A stretch of 24,763 bases of DNA, from NCBI RefSeq assembly GCF_900626285.1, contig NZ_LR131147.1, forward strand, positions 2,789,094 to 2,813,856, given 5' to 3'. Under the pieces are notes generated by a model. The model ran no database searches, was not told the origin of the DNA, and was given only the letters and a program-made list of their open reading frames with translations. Positions 14,602-22,027 of this stretch are shown here, piece by piece. Source of the stretch: Intestinimonas massiliensis (ex Afouda et al. 2020). GTDB lineage: Bacteria > Bacillota > Clostridia > Oscillospirales > Oscillospiraceae. How positions within the stretch are numbered: the stretch's first letter is position 1; every line of letters starts with the position of its first letter. The position numbers and the translations under genes are program-made.

Positions 14602-16067
14602 GCCCGGTCCCCTCCTTTCACCGCGCCGGTGAACATCCAGGAGCCCTCCGGCCCCAGGTGGATGTCCTTAAAATCCTCACCCAGCTCCTGATGGAGGGCC
14701 TCGGTGATGCGGGTCTCGCAGTAGCCGCCCTGGCAGCGGCCCATGGTGGCCCGGGTGCGCACCTTGACGCCGTTGACGGTGTGGACCCCCAGGGGGTTGT
14801 GGATGGCCTGGAGGATCTCCGCCTTGGTGACCTTCTCACAGCGGCAGAAGATCTCGCCGTAGTCCGGGTTCTCCGCGATGGCGGCCGCCCGCTCCTCGTC
14901 GTTCATGTCGGCGAAGCGGCGGATGCCGTGGCGGACGGGGTCGAAATCGGGGTTGGGCTCCAGCGTCTCCCGCTGGGCGATGAGGGCCACGGCCCGGCGG
15001 GCCAGCGGCAGGGCGGAGGTCAGGCCGGGGGACTCGATGCCCACCAGGTTGACCACGCCGGGCACCTCGTCCCGGCACTCCAGCACGAAGTCCTGCACCG
15101 CCCCGGTCTCCGGGTCGATGCGCTTGGGCCGGATGCCGGCAAAGTTGCGGATGAAGTAGGCCCGGTCCATGTGCTTGAACATGCGGGAGCCGCTCTCGAT
15201 CAGGCCGTCCATGGCGGCCTGGGTGGATTCGTAGTCCTGGAAGTCCCGGGCCAGCTGGCTGTCGGGACCCACCAGCACGTTGCCGTCCACCGTGGGGGTG
15301 GCGTGGGTGTCGAAGGTGTTGTCCGGATTGGGGGCGGGATAGACGGGGATCTTGGCGAACTGCCCCGCCAGCTTATCCAGCACGAAATACTCGCCCTTCA
15401 CCGGCTTGATGACGTAGCCGGGGATGCCCAGCTGCTCGCTGACCACGGCGGAGTTGAGGCCCGCGCTGTTCACCACCCACCGGGTGAGGAAGTCGCCCCG
15501 GGTGGTGTGGAGCAGGTGGGCGCCGTCGGCCTGCCTGGTCTCGCCGGTAAAGGCGCAGTTCAGGTGGTACTCCGCACCGTTGCGGACGGCGTTTTCCGCC
15601 AGGGCAATGGTGTAGAGGAAGGGGTCCAGGATGCCGCTGGCCGGGCACCACATGGCAAAGTTGCCGCCGGCGCTGGGGTCCAGCTCATCCATCCGCTTGC
15701 GGTCGATGATCTCCAGGCCCTTCACGCCGTTGGCCTCGCCCCGGGCCTTGAAGTTCTCCAGGCGCTGCCGGTCCTCGTCGGTGAAGCCCACGATGAGCTT
15801 GCCGGTGCGCTTGAAGGGCACGTCCAGCTGGGCGGCCACCTGGTCGAACTCCTGGTTGCCCTCCACGGCGCAGATGGCCTTGAGGGTGCCGGTCTTGTAC
15901 AGGAAGCCGGCGTGGAGCATGCCGGTGTTCCGGCCGCTGGTCTGGGTACAGACGTCGCTCTCCTTCTCCAGCACGGCGATGCGCAGCTTGTACCGGGAGA
16001 GCTCCCGGGCGATGGCGCTGCCCACCACGCCGCCGCCGATGATGACGACGTCATAAGTCTGCTGCAT
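14598..16067 (-). CDS. GlpA-like FAD oxidoreductase with C-terminal BFD [2Fe-2S] domain
   Basis: A 489-residue flavoprotein. The DAO-type FAD motif IIGGGVVGSAIARELSRY is at the N-terminus, with GRNTGMLHAGF at 45-55, similar to GlpA/GlpD and L-2-hydroxyglutarate oxidase. At the C-terminus, C408 and C410 (FCRCE) and C445 and C450 (RCQGGYC) form the BFD-like [2Fe-2S] pattern. The expected reaction is oxidation of an alpha-hydroxy acid or polyol phosphate, or the reverse. The start at 16067 has AAAGGA nine bases ahead; an ATG at 16076 touches that site. No glpK or glycerol facilitator lies nearby, so with galactarate genes all around, a hydroxy-acid substrate such as glycerate or an aldarate is more likely than glycerol 3-phosphate, but this is inference. 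Confidence 0.88.
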   Translation of the reverse strand: MQQTYDVVIIGGGVVGSAIARELSRYKLRIAVLEKESDVCTQTSGRNTGMLHAGFLYKTGTLKAICAVEGNQEFDQVAAQLDVPFKRTGKLIVGFTDEDRQRLENFKARGEANGVKGLEIIDRKRMDELDPSAGGNFAMWCPASGILDPFLYTIALAENAVRNGAEYHLNCAFTGETRQADGAHLLHTTRGDFLTRWVVNSAGLNSAVVSEQLGIPGYVIKPVKGEYFVLDKLAGQFAKIPVYPAPNPDNTFDTHATPTVDGNVLVGPDSQLARDFQDYESTQAAMDGLIESGSRMFKHMDRAYFIRNFAGIRPKRIDPETGAVQDFVLECRDEVPGVVNLVGIESPGLTSALPLARRAVALIAQRETLEPNPDFDPVRHGIRRFADMNDEERAAAIAENPDYGEIFCRCEKVTKAEILQAIHNPLGVHTVNGVKVRTRATMGRCQGGYCETRITEALHQELGEDFKDIHLGPEGSWMFTGAVKGGDRA

Positions 16068-16087
16068 ACAGGTCATTCCTTTCTTTG

Positions 16088-16996
16088 TTAAAGGAATAGG
16101 GTCAGAATTGGCACCGTGACCAGACTGGTCAGGGTGGAAATAAACACACACTTGGAGGCGAACTTGGCGTCCGCCCCGTATTTCTGGGCCAGAATTGCGG
16201 TGGTGGAGCCGATGGGCATACCGGTGATGACCACGCTCACCCCGATGGTGAGGGGGTCCATCCCCAGCAGCCGCAGGGCCACCAGGCAGATGCCGGGCAG
16301 CAGGAACTGCCGCACCGCCACCAGGTAAAAGCTCTTGGGATCGAACACGGTCTTTAAAGGCACATCGGCCAGGATGGCGCCCACCAGGGCCATGGCCATG
16401 GGGGAGGTGCAGGCCCCCAGATTGTCCACTGCGCTGTCCACGAAGTGGGGCAGGGGGATCTGGAGGATCATCCGCACCAGGCCGATCTCCACGGCGATGA
16501 TGCCCGGGTTGAGCATCACCTTCCTGACGGCCTGCTTGGCGTCGGCCTTGGTGAACAGGGAGATGCCGGCGCTCCACATGAGGATGCGGGTGGGGATGAT
16601 GAACAGGGAGCCCAGGAACAGGCCCTCGTCCCCGTAGGCCCCGCTGACCACCGGCAGTCCGGCGAAGCCGGAGTTGCTCACCAGGGTGCCGTACTGGAGG
16701 ATGCTCTTCTCCTCGTAGGGGAAGCGGTTGTACAGCACCCTGCCCAGCACCAGGGCCACGCAGGCCATGACCACCGCGATGAGCAGGGCCACCGCCCCCT
16801 GTTTGAGGGCGGCCAGGCTGAATTCCATGTTGAAGGATTCAAAGATCATGCAGGGCAGGGTGATGAACACCACGAAGTCGGTGAGCTTATCCCGGGCCAC
16901 ATCGTTGAAGATGCCCCGTTTCCGGCAGTAGAAGCCCACCGCCATGTAGATGAACAGGACGGTCTGGACGTCCACCATTTTGAAAAAGCTCTCCAT
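16088..16996 (-). CDS. AEC-family (auxin efflux carrier / malonate-type) transporter
   Basis: A 302-residue membrane protein with about ten hydrophobic helices and the AEC pattern. It has LTDFVVFITLPCMIFESFN in the first third, LVSNSGFAGLPVVSGAYGDEG in the middle, and MPIGSTTAILAQKYG near the end. Bacterial AEC carriers move dicarboxylates and other organic acids such as malonate, malate or lactate. The ATG is one base beyond the TGA of the LarA-like gene, so translation is coupled. In this operon it may take up a second acid or export a product. It comes in addition to the TctABC system, so the two probably handle different compounds. Confidence 0.88.
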   Translation of the reverse strand: MESFFKMVDVQTVLFIYMAVGFYCRKRGIFNDVARDKLTDFVVFITLPCMIFESFNMEFSLAALKQGAVALLIAVVMACVALVLGRVLYNRFPYEEKSILQYGTLVSNSGFAGLPVVSGAYGDEGLFLGSLFIIPTRILMWSAGISLFTKADAKQAVRKVMLNPGIIAVEIGLVRMILQIPLPHFVDSAVDNLGACTSPMAMALVGAILADVPLKTVFDPKSFYLVAVRQFLLPGICLVALRLLGMDPLTIGVSVVITGMPIGSTTAILAQKYGADAKFASKCVFISTLTSLVTVPILTLFL

Positions 16997-16997
16997 C

Positions 16998-18308
16998 TCA
17001 GCCCTCGATGGGGGTAAGCAGGGCCCCCTGCCCGTCGAATTCCAGTTCCTCCGGCGCCGACACCGCCTCCAGGCCGGGCCAGCGCCCCGCCTTCACGTCC
17101 TCGTAGTAGGCCGCGCTCAGCATGATGCTGCCGATGTGCAGGCTGTTGGGGATGCGGATGACGCGGGGATGGTTCTGGTCGATGCCGTTGCAGGTGCGGA
17201 TACACATCTGGATGGCCTCCTTGTCGGTGGCCACCACGCAGGGGATGCGGGCGGAGGTGAGGACGGTGGAGGTGATGCAGTTGGGATACATCATCTCCAG
17301 GTCGATCTTGTCAAAGAACCGCTTGGTGATCACGTTGGCCAGGCCCACCCCCAGGGAGTTGCCGTGGCTCTCCTCGCTCAGGTCCAGGAAGCAGGTGCGC
17401 TGGACTTTTACACCGCCGTGGGCGTATTCGGTGGAAAAGGTGCCGGTGATGTTGGGGTCCACACCGGTGCCGGAGTAGTTCTTGCCGGTCTCGTCCACGA
17501 CCAGCACGTCGCACTCCCCCACCAGCAGGGAGGGCATGTGGGCAAAGGCCTCCTTCAGCAGCTCGGGCTCCCGGTCCAGGATGTCGTCCTTATCGATGGC
17601 CACCAGCTTCCAGGTCTGGTCGTAGGCGTTCTCCAGACAGGGGATGGCGAAGAGGATGGGGGCTTTCTCCAGGACCACCTTGGCCATGGAGGGGATGTTG
17701 GCGCCGATCTTGCCCATGCCCTCGGCGTGGACCCGTTCGGCGCCCTTCTGCTTGCCCAGGCCCACCGTCATCATCTTGCAGGGACCGCTCTCGTAGCGGC
17801 CCCGGAAGGCGTTGTGGGGTTTCAGGCGGCAGGAAATGATGATGCCGTCGGCGTGGTAGGCGTTCTTGTCCATGTACACCGGCATGCCGGTGTCGGACAC
17901 GCCCAGCTCCACCACCTCCATGCTGCTGCGGATCTCACAGCCCATGGTGTCGGGGGTGATGCCGTAGCCCGCCAGGATGTCCAGCTGGCCCTGGGCGGTG
18001 GCGCCGCCGTGGCTGCCCATGGCGGGCACGATGAAGGGGGTCGCCCCCCGGGACTTGACAAAGTCCACCACCGCTTTGGTGATGATATCCACGTTGGCGA
18101 TGCCCCGGCTGCCGGCGGTAATGGCGATCTCCATGCCGGGCTGCACCTTGGAACGGAAGGGCTCGCGGGAGAGCTGCTCCATCACCGCCGCCGGGATGTC
18201 CGCCGGCTCGATGTGCTCCGAGGGGAAGATCTGCCGGGCCCGGAACATGGGCGGGATGGGCACGCCGGCCAGCAGCTGGGAGACCACGCCTCCCTGTTTG
18301 ATTTCCAT
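16998..18308 (-). CDS. LarA-superfamily nickel-pincer-dependent racemase/epimerase
   Basis: A 436-residue protein of the LarA (lactate racemase) superfamily. Expected active-site residues are present: H100 in GSHGGAT, H165 in LKPHNAF, K178 in the segment ESGPCKMM, and H194 in ERVHAEGMG. In LarA of Lactiplantibacillus plantarum the matching residues are H108, H174, K184 (cofactor attachment) and H200 (Ni ligand). The Lys-to-His spacing of 16 is the same here. Members move a hydride at the alpha carbon of hydroxy acids, giving racemases and epimerases. The cofactor makers LarB, LarC and LarE are not in the window. Placed between garD and the AEC carrier, it may convert an epimer of galactarate into the GarD substrate, or act on glycerate. 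AAGGAGG lies nine bases ahead of the ATG. Confidence 0.82.
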   Translation of the reverse strand: MEIKQGGVVSQLLAGVPIPPMFRARQIFPSEHIEPADIPAAVMEQLSREPFRSKVQPGMEIAITAGSRGIANVDIITKAVVDFVKSRGATPFIVPAMGSHGGATAQGQLDILAGYGITPDTMGCEIRSSMEVVELGVSDTGMPVYMDKNAYHADGIIISCRLKPHNAFRGRYESGPCKMMTVGLGKQKGAERVHAEGMGKIGANIPSMAKVVLEKAPILFAIPCLENAYDQTWKLVAIDKDDILDREPELLKEAFAHMPSLLVGECDVLVVDETGKNYSGTGVDPNITGTFSTEYAHGGVKVQRTCFLDLSEESHGNSLGVGLANVITKRFFDKIDLEMMYPNCITSTVLTSARIPCVVATDKEAIQMCIRTCNGIDQNHPRVIRIPNSLHIGSIMLSAAYYEDVKAGRWPGLEAVSAPEELEFDGQGALLTPIEG

Positions 18309-18343
18309 TGGCTTCCGCCTCCTTCAGCGTCAAGTGCGCCTAT

Positions 18344-18373
18344 GGCTCCCGTCGGGATTGGCCGGCGGGAGCC
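18344..18373 (-). promoter_or_regulatory. intercistronic stem-loop between garD and the larA-like gene
   Basis: GGCTCCCG (18344-18351) and CGGGAGCC (18366-18373) form an 8-bp stem with a further CGG/CCG pairing inside the loop. On the minus strand no T run follows, so it is unlikely to end transcription. It may protect or separate mRNA segments. Confidence 0.35.
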
Positions 18374-18397
18374 TGGTGCGGATCTGTTTCTGATTGA

Positions 18398-19918
18398 TTA
18401 GGTAATGGGCGCGGGGTTGAAAATGCAGATGTCGTTGTGGAAGCCGTACTGGTCGGAGTAGGGCTTCTTCACGCCGCTGGCCACGTCCAGGATGAGCTCG
18501 AAGAGCTCGGTGCCCACGTCGGCGATGGTCTTTTCACCGGTGGCGATGGGTCCGGCGTTCACGTCGATCAGATCGAACCAGTGCTCCTTCATCTCGTTGC
18601 GGGAGCAGACCTTGATGACGGGGGCGGCGGCCAGGCCGTAGGGGGTGCCCCGGCCGGTCATAAAGACCTGCAGGCCGATGCCGCTGGCCAGCTGGCAGGG
18701 TCCGCAGACGATGTCGCTGGCGGGGGTGGCGGCGTAGATCAGGCCGTGCTTGGTGGGCTTCTCCGCCGGGGAGAGGACCTCCTCGATGGGGGCGGTGCCC
18801 GACTTGGCGATGGAGCCCATGGCCTTCTCCACGATGTTGGCCAGACCGCCCTTCTTGTTGCCGGGGGTGGGGTTGGCGTCACGGTCCACGCCGCCGGCCT
18901 CCAGGTAGTCGTCGTACCACTTCATCTCGGCGGCCAGCTTGTCGCGGGTGGCCGCGTCCCGGCAGCGGGCGGCCAGCAGATGCACGCCGTCCCGCACCTC
19001 GGTGACCTCGCTGAACATCACCGTGGCGCCGCCCTTCACCAGCATGTCGGCGGCGTAGCCGGCGCTGGGATTGGCGGTCAGGCCGGAGAAGGCGTCGGAG
19101 CCGCCGCACTGCATGCCGATGAGCAGCTCGCTGAGGGGCAGTTCCTCCCGGCGGCGCTCATTGAGCTTCTGCAGCTTCTTCTCCGCCATCTCCATCAGGG
19201 CGTTCATCATGGCGTCATGGCCCTTGTAGTCCTGGAGGGTCAGGGTGTTCTCCGGGGTGATGTCCTCGGGGGGCAGCACCATGTCGTAGGTCAGCTTCTC
19301 ACAGCCCAGGCCAACCACCATCAGCTCCCCGCCGAAGTTGGGGTGGCGGATCAGGTTGGTCACCGCCCGGATGGGGATGTGGGCCTCCCGGGCCTTGATG
19401 GCCACGCCGCAGCCGTAGGGGTGGTTGATGGCCACCACGTCGTCCACGTGGGGATATTTGGGGAGCAGCTCCTTCTTGATCCGCTCCACCGCCACGTTGA
19501 CCACGCCGGCGGCGCACTGCACCGTGGTGACGATGCCCAGCAGGTTGCGGGTGCCGGCAGGGCCGGTCTTGTTGCGGTAGCCCATCCAGGTGGTGCGGGG
19601 CGGATCGGGCAGCTGGTCCTTCGGCACCAGATTGGTGCCGAAGGGCATGTGCTCCACAGAGGGGCTCTGGGGCAGGTCCAGCATGTGCTCGTTGATCCAG
19701 GCGCCTACGGGGATGTCATCCTTGGCATAGCCCAGCACCACGCCGTAGCGGATGATCTCGCCCCCCTTGGGGATATCGGTCAGGGCGATCTTGTGGGCCT
19801 GGGGGATGTCCTCCCGGGTGACGACGCCGGGCATGACCTGGGTCCCCTTGGAGATATCTTCCACCGCAATGGCCACATTGTCAATGTCCTTTACTTTGAT
19901 GTACAGCGGTGCGCTCAT
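18398..19918 (-). CDS. garD: galactarate dehydratase (UxaA/GarD family)
   Basis: A 506-residue enzyme closely resembling E. coli GarD along its whole length. An N-terminal SAF-type domain (about 5-95) holds DNVAIAVEDISKG and HKIALTDIPKGGEIIRYG. The UxaA catalytic part has GYRN (113-116), GTRNLLGI, NHPYGCGVAI (165-174), VVGLGCEK, MQCGGSDAFSGLTANPSAGY (269-288), GNKKGGLANIVEKAMGSIAK and GRGTPYG. These cover the GarD signature rather than the shorter altronate dehydratase form, although altronate dehydratase is the main alternative. It dehydrates galactarate (mucate) to 5-keto-4-deoxy-D-glucarate. The gene lies directly after the TctA gene, so uptake and the first catabolic step are linked. AAAGGGAG stands nine bases upstream of the ATG. 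Confidence 0.93.
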   Translation of the reverse strand: MSAPLYIKVKDIDNVAIAVEDISKGTQVMPGVVTREDIPQAHKIALTDIPKGGEIIRYGVVLGYAKDDIPVGAWINEHMLDLPQSPSVEHMPFGTNLVPKDQLPDPPRTTWMGYRNKTGPAGTRNLLGIVTTVQCAAGVVNVAVERIKKELLPKYPHVDDVVAINHPYGCGVAIKAREAHIPIRAVTNLIRHPNFGGELMVVGLGCEKLTYDMVLPPEDITPENTLTLQDYKGHDAMMNALMEMAEKKLQKLNERRREELPLSELLIGMQCGGSDAFSGLTANPSAGYAADMLVKGGATVMFSEVTEVRDGVHLLAARCRDAATRDKLAAEMKWYDDYLEAGGVDRDANPTPGNKKGGLANIVEKAMGSIAKSGTAPIEEVLSPAEKPTKHGLIYAATPASDIVCGPCQLASGIGLQVFMTGRGTPYGLAAAPVIKVCSRNEMKEHWFDLIDVNAGPIATGEKTIADVGTELFELILDVASGVKKPYSDQYGFHNDICIFNPAPIT

Positions 19919-19949
19919 AGCAGCATACTCCCTTTAACTTACTTCTGTC

Positions 19950-21464
19950 TTACTTCTTGTCGGCCAGTTCCTTCGCCTGGCGCTTGGCCTTGCGGTTATC
20001 CAGAATCGCGTAGACCACGGACAGGATGATGAGGGCCCAGATGACCCAGGCCATAGGACGGACAAACAGGCCGGTCAGGTAGCCGTTGTAGGCGGTGAGC
20101 ACCTGGATGAAGTAGTCCTCCAGGTCGCCGCCCAGGATGAAGCCGATGAGGAAGCAGGACACGGGGAAGTGGAACTTCTTGATGAGCAGGCCCACGATAC
20201 CGAAGAGCAGCAGGCACCACACATCGAACATACGGCCGTTCAGGGTGGCGTAGGCGCCCACGGTGCACATCATGAGCACCACGGGGTACAGACGCTCCTG
20301 GGGGATCAGGATGATCTTGGCCAGCAGCTTGATGGGGAAGAACATGACCAGGTACATCAGGATGTTGCAGCACAGCAGAGCCACCAGGATGGTGTTCCAG
20401 ATCTCGGGGTTGCTGGAGATGAACAGGGGGCCCACCTGGATGCCCTGGAGCATGAAGGCGCCGATCAGCACGGCGGTGGTGGAGTCGCCGGGGATGCCCA
20501 GGCTCAGCAGGGGCACCAGAGCGCCGCCGGTCAGGCCGTTGTTGGAGGTCTCGGAGGCGATCAGGCCCTCAGGCACGCCGGTACCCAGCAGCTCGGGGTG
20601 CTTGGACCAGCTCTTGGCCTGGGAGTAGGCGATCAGGGAGGCAGCGGAGCCGCCCACGCCGGGGAGGATGCCCATGAAGGTGCCCAGCAGAGCGGAACGG
20701 ATCACGTTGACCCACTGGCCCTTGAAGTCCCGGGTGAACTTGAACTTCACCACGTTGCTGATGCCTTTGGTATCATCCTTGGAATAGGATGCGTGCATGC
20801 CCGTCTCACATTGCTGGAGCATCTCGGACACGGCGAACAGGCCGATGAGCACGGGGAAGAGCTGGAAGCCGCTCTGCATCTCGCTCTTGAGGAAGTCGGG
20901 CACCATGCGGTACTCGTTGTTGACGGAGAACTGGTTCATCATGGCCACCAGCACGCCCAGCATGCCGATCCACAGGCCGCGGAGCATCTGGCCCCGGGAC
21001 AGGGCGGCGATGACGGTCAGGGCGAACAGGATGATGAGGAATTTCTCCACAGCGGAGAACTTGATGGCCCAGCCGGCCAGGATGGGGGTGAACAGGGCCA
21101 GGATCACCAGGGAGATCATGCCGCCGAAGAAGGAGGAGGTTACGCCGATCTTCAGGGCTCGTTCACTTTCTCCCCGTGCCGCCATTGGGTTTCCGTCGAA
21201 GGTGGTACACACCGAGGAGGGGGTGCCGGGGATGTTGATGAGGATGGCGGGGACCAGGCCGCCGGAAATGCCGCCCACGTACAGGCCCAGCAGCAGGTAC
21301 AGAGCCATCTCCATGGAGTAGGCGTAGGTCAGGGGCAGGAACACGGCCACCGCCATGGTGGCGGTCATGCCGGGGATGGCGCCGAAGATAATGCCGATCA
21401 CGACGCCGAACAGGGCCACGGCGATGTATTCCGGGCCGATCACAAAAGGAAGCTCAAATCCCAT
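19950..21464 (-). CDS. tctA: tripartite tricarboxylate transporter, large permease subunit
   Basis: A 504-residue membrane protein with about 12 helices. It shows the TctA signatures: GIIFGAIPGMTATMAVAVFLP near the N-terminus, LVPAILINIPGTPSSVCTTFDG, and the second-half counterpart GILPGVGGSAASLIAY followed by LGIPGDSTTAVLIGAF. It moves a carboxylate delivered by the binding protein TctC, driven by an ion gradient. The gene follows tctB by 18 bp; the ribosome site (AAAGG, about 12 bases off) is weak, which would favour coupling to tctB. Given the catabolic genes downstream, the cargo is probably galactarate or a related aldarate. Confidence 0.95.
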   Translation of the reverse strand: MGFELPFVIGPEYIAVALFGVVIGIIFGAIPGMTATMAVAVFLPLTYAYSMEMALYLLLGLYVGGISGGLVPAILINIPGTPSSVCTTFDGNPMAARGESERALKIGVTSSFFGGMISLVILALFTPILAGWAIKFSAVEKFLIILFALTVIAALSRGQMLRGLWIGMLGVLVAMMNQFSVNNEYRMVPDFLKSEMQSGFQLFPVLIGLFAVSEMLQQCETGMHASYSKDDTKGISNVVKFKFTRDFKGQWVNVIRSALLGTFMGILPGVGGSAASLIAYSQAKSWSKHPELLGTGVPEGLIASETSNNGLTGGALVPLLSLGIPGDSTTAVLIGAFMLQGIQVGPLFISSNPEIWNTILVALLCCNILMYLVMFFPIKLLAKIILIPQERLYPVVLMMCTVGAYATLNGRMFDVWCLLLFGIVGLLIKKFHFPVSCFLIGFILGGDLEDYFIQVLTAYNGYLTGLFVRPMAWVIWALIILSVVYAILDNRKAKRQAKELADKK

Positions 21465-21482
21465 GAATTACACCAGCCTTTC

Positions 21483-21935
21483 TCAGTACAGAATGAAGCC
21501 CAGAGACGGAATCTCGATGGTGCAGATACCGGAGGGCAGGGTGATGGTGAACAGGGTACCGAACACCAGGCTGATGACCACGCAGGCCACCACGGAAATG
21601 ATCGCGCTGGTGATGTGATACTTGGGGTTCTTCATCTGCTCCTTGTTGGCGAACAGGGTGTTGAACAGGAACAGGCAGATAATGGACCACACGGTGAAAC
21701 CGATCTTGTCCAGGAAGAAGAAATAGACAAACATCAGCACCAGGCAGCCCCAGAACTTCACCTTGTCGTAGTTCTCTTCAAAAAAGCGGCCGGGCTTGGC
21801 AAAGAAGCCCTTGCCCGCCTTGATCCGGGCCCGGCCCTCCAGGGCGATCAGCAGCACGCCCAGGATCACCAGCACGCCGATGGTAATAATGGGGAAAATC
21901 CAATGCTGGGTCGAATAGACCACATTGATACGCAT
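21483..21935 (-). CDS. tctB: tripartite tricarboxylate transporter, small membrane subunit
   Basis: A 150-residue protein with four predicted transmembrane helices, the size and layout of TctB. Helices lie at about residues 13-31, 55-73 and two more in the last third, with a basic loop (RARIKAGKGFFAKPGRF) after the first. Sequence conservation of TctB is low, so the call rests on size, topology and position between tctC and tctA. GAGAGG stands seven bases ahead of the ATG. A large hairpin in the 92-bp gap separates it from tctC. Confidence 0.88.
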   Translation of the reverse strand: MRINVVYSTQHWIFPIITIGVLVILGVLLIALEGRARIKAGKGFFAKPGRFFEENYDKVKFWGCLVLMFVYFFFLDKIGFTVWSIICLFLFNTLFANKEQMKNPKYHITSAIISVVACVVISLVFGTLFTITLPSGICTIEIPSLGFILY

Positions 21936-21967
21936 CTTGTTACCTCTCTTTCACGATAATCACGGAA

Positions 21968-22013
21968 GCGCCCCGCTGAAACGCCAACCACCGGTCGGTT
22001 TTCAGCGGGGCGC
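21968..22013 (-). promoter_or_regulatory. large stem-loop between tctC and tctB
   Basis: A perfect 14-bp stem (21968-21981 with 22000-22013) encloses an 18-base loop. On the minus strand no T run follows, so it should not stop transcription fully. Its place just after a binding-protein gene and before the membrane subunits resembles the known stabilising hairpins that keep binding-protein mRNA more abundant than that of its permease; this role is inferred here. Confidence 0.6.
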
Positions 22014-22027
22014 CGTTCCAAGTTCGA

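Noticed and set aside
16068..16577. An N-terminal extension of about 170 codons to the GlpA-like protein
   Set aside because: The frame is open by chance across the AEC gene; the FAD motif begins right after the ATG at 16067, which has its own ribosome site.
18437..21959. Two long plus-strand open frames (530 and 596 codons) opposite garD, tctA and tctB
   Set aside because: Both are antisense shadows with biased composition and no recognisable domain.
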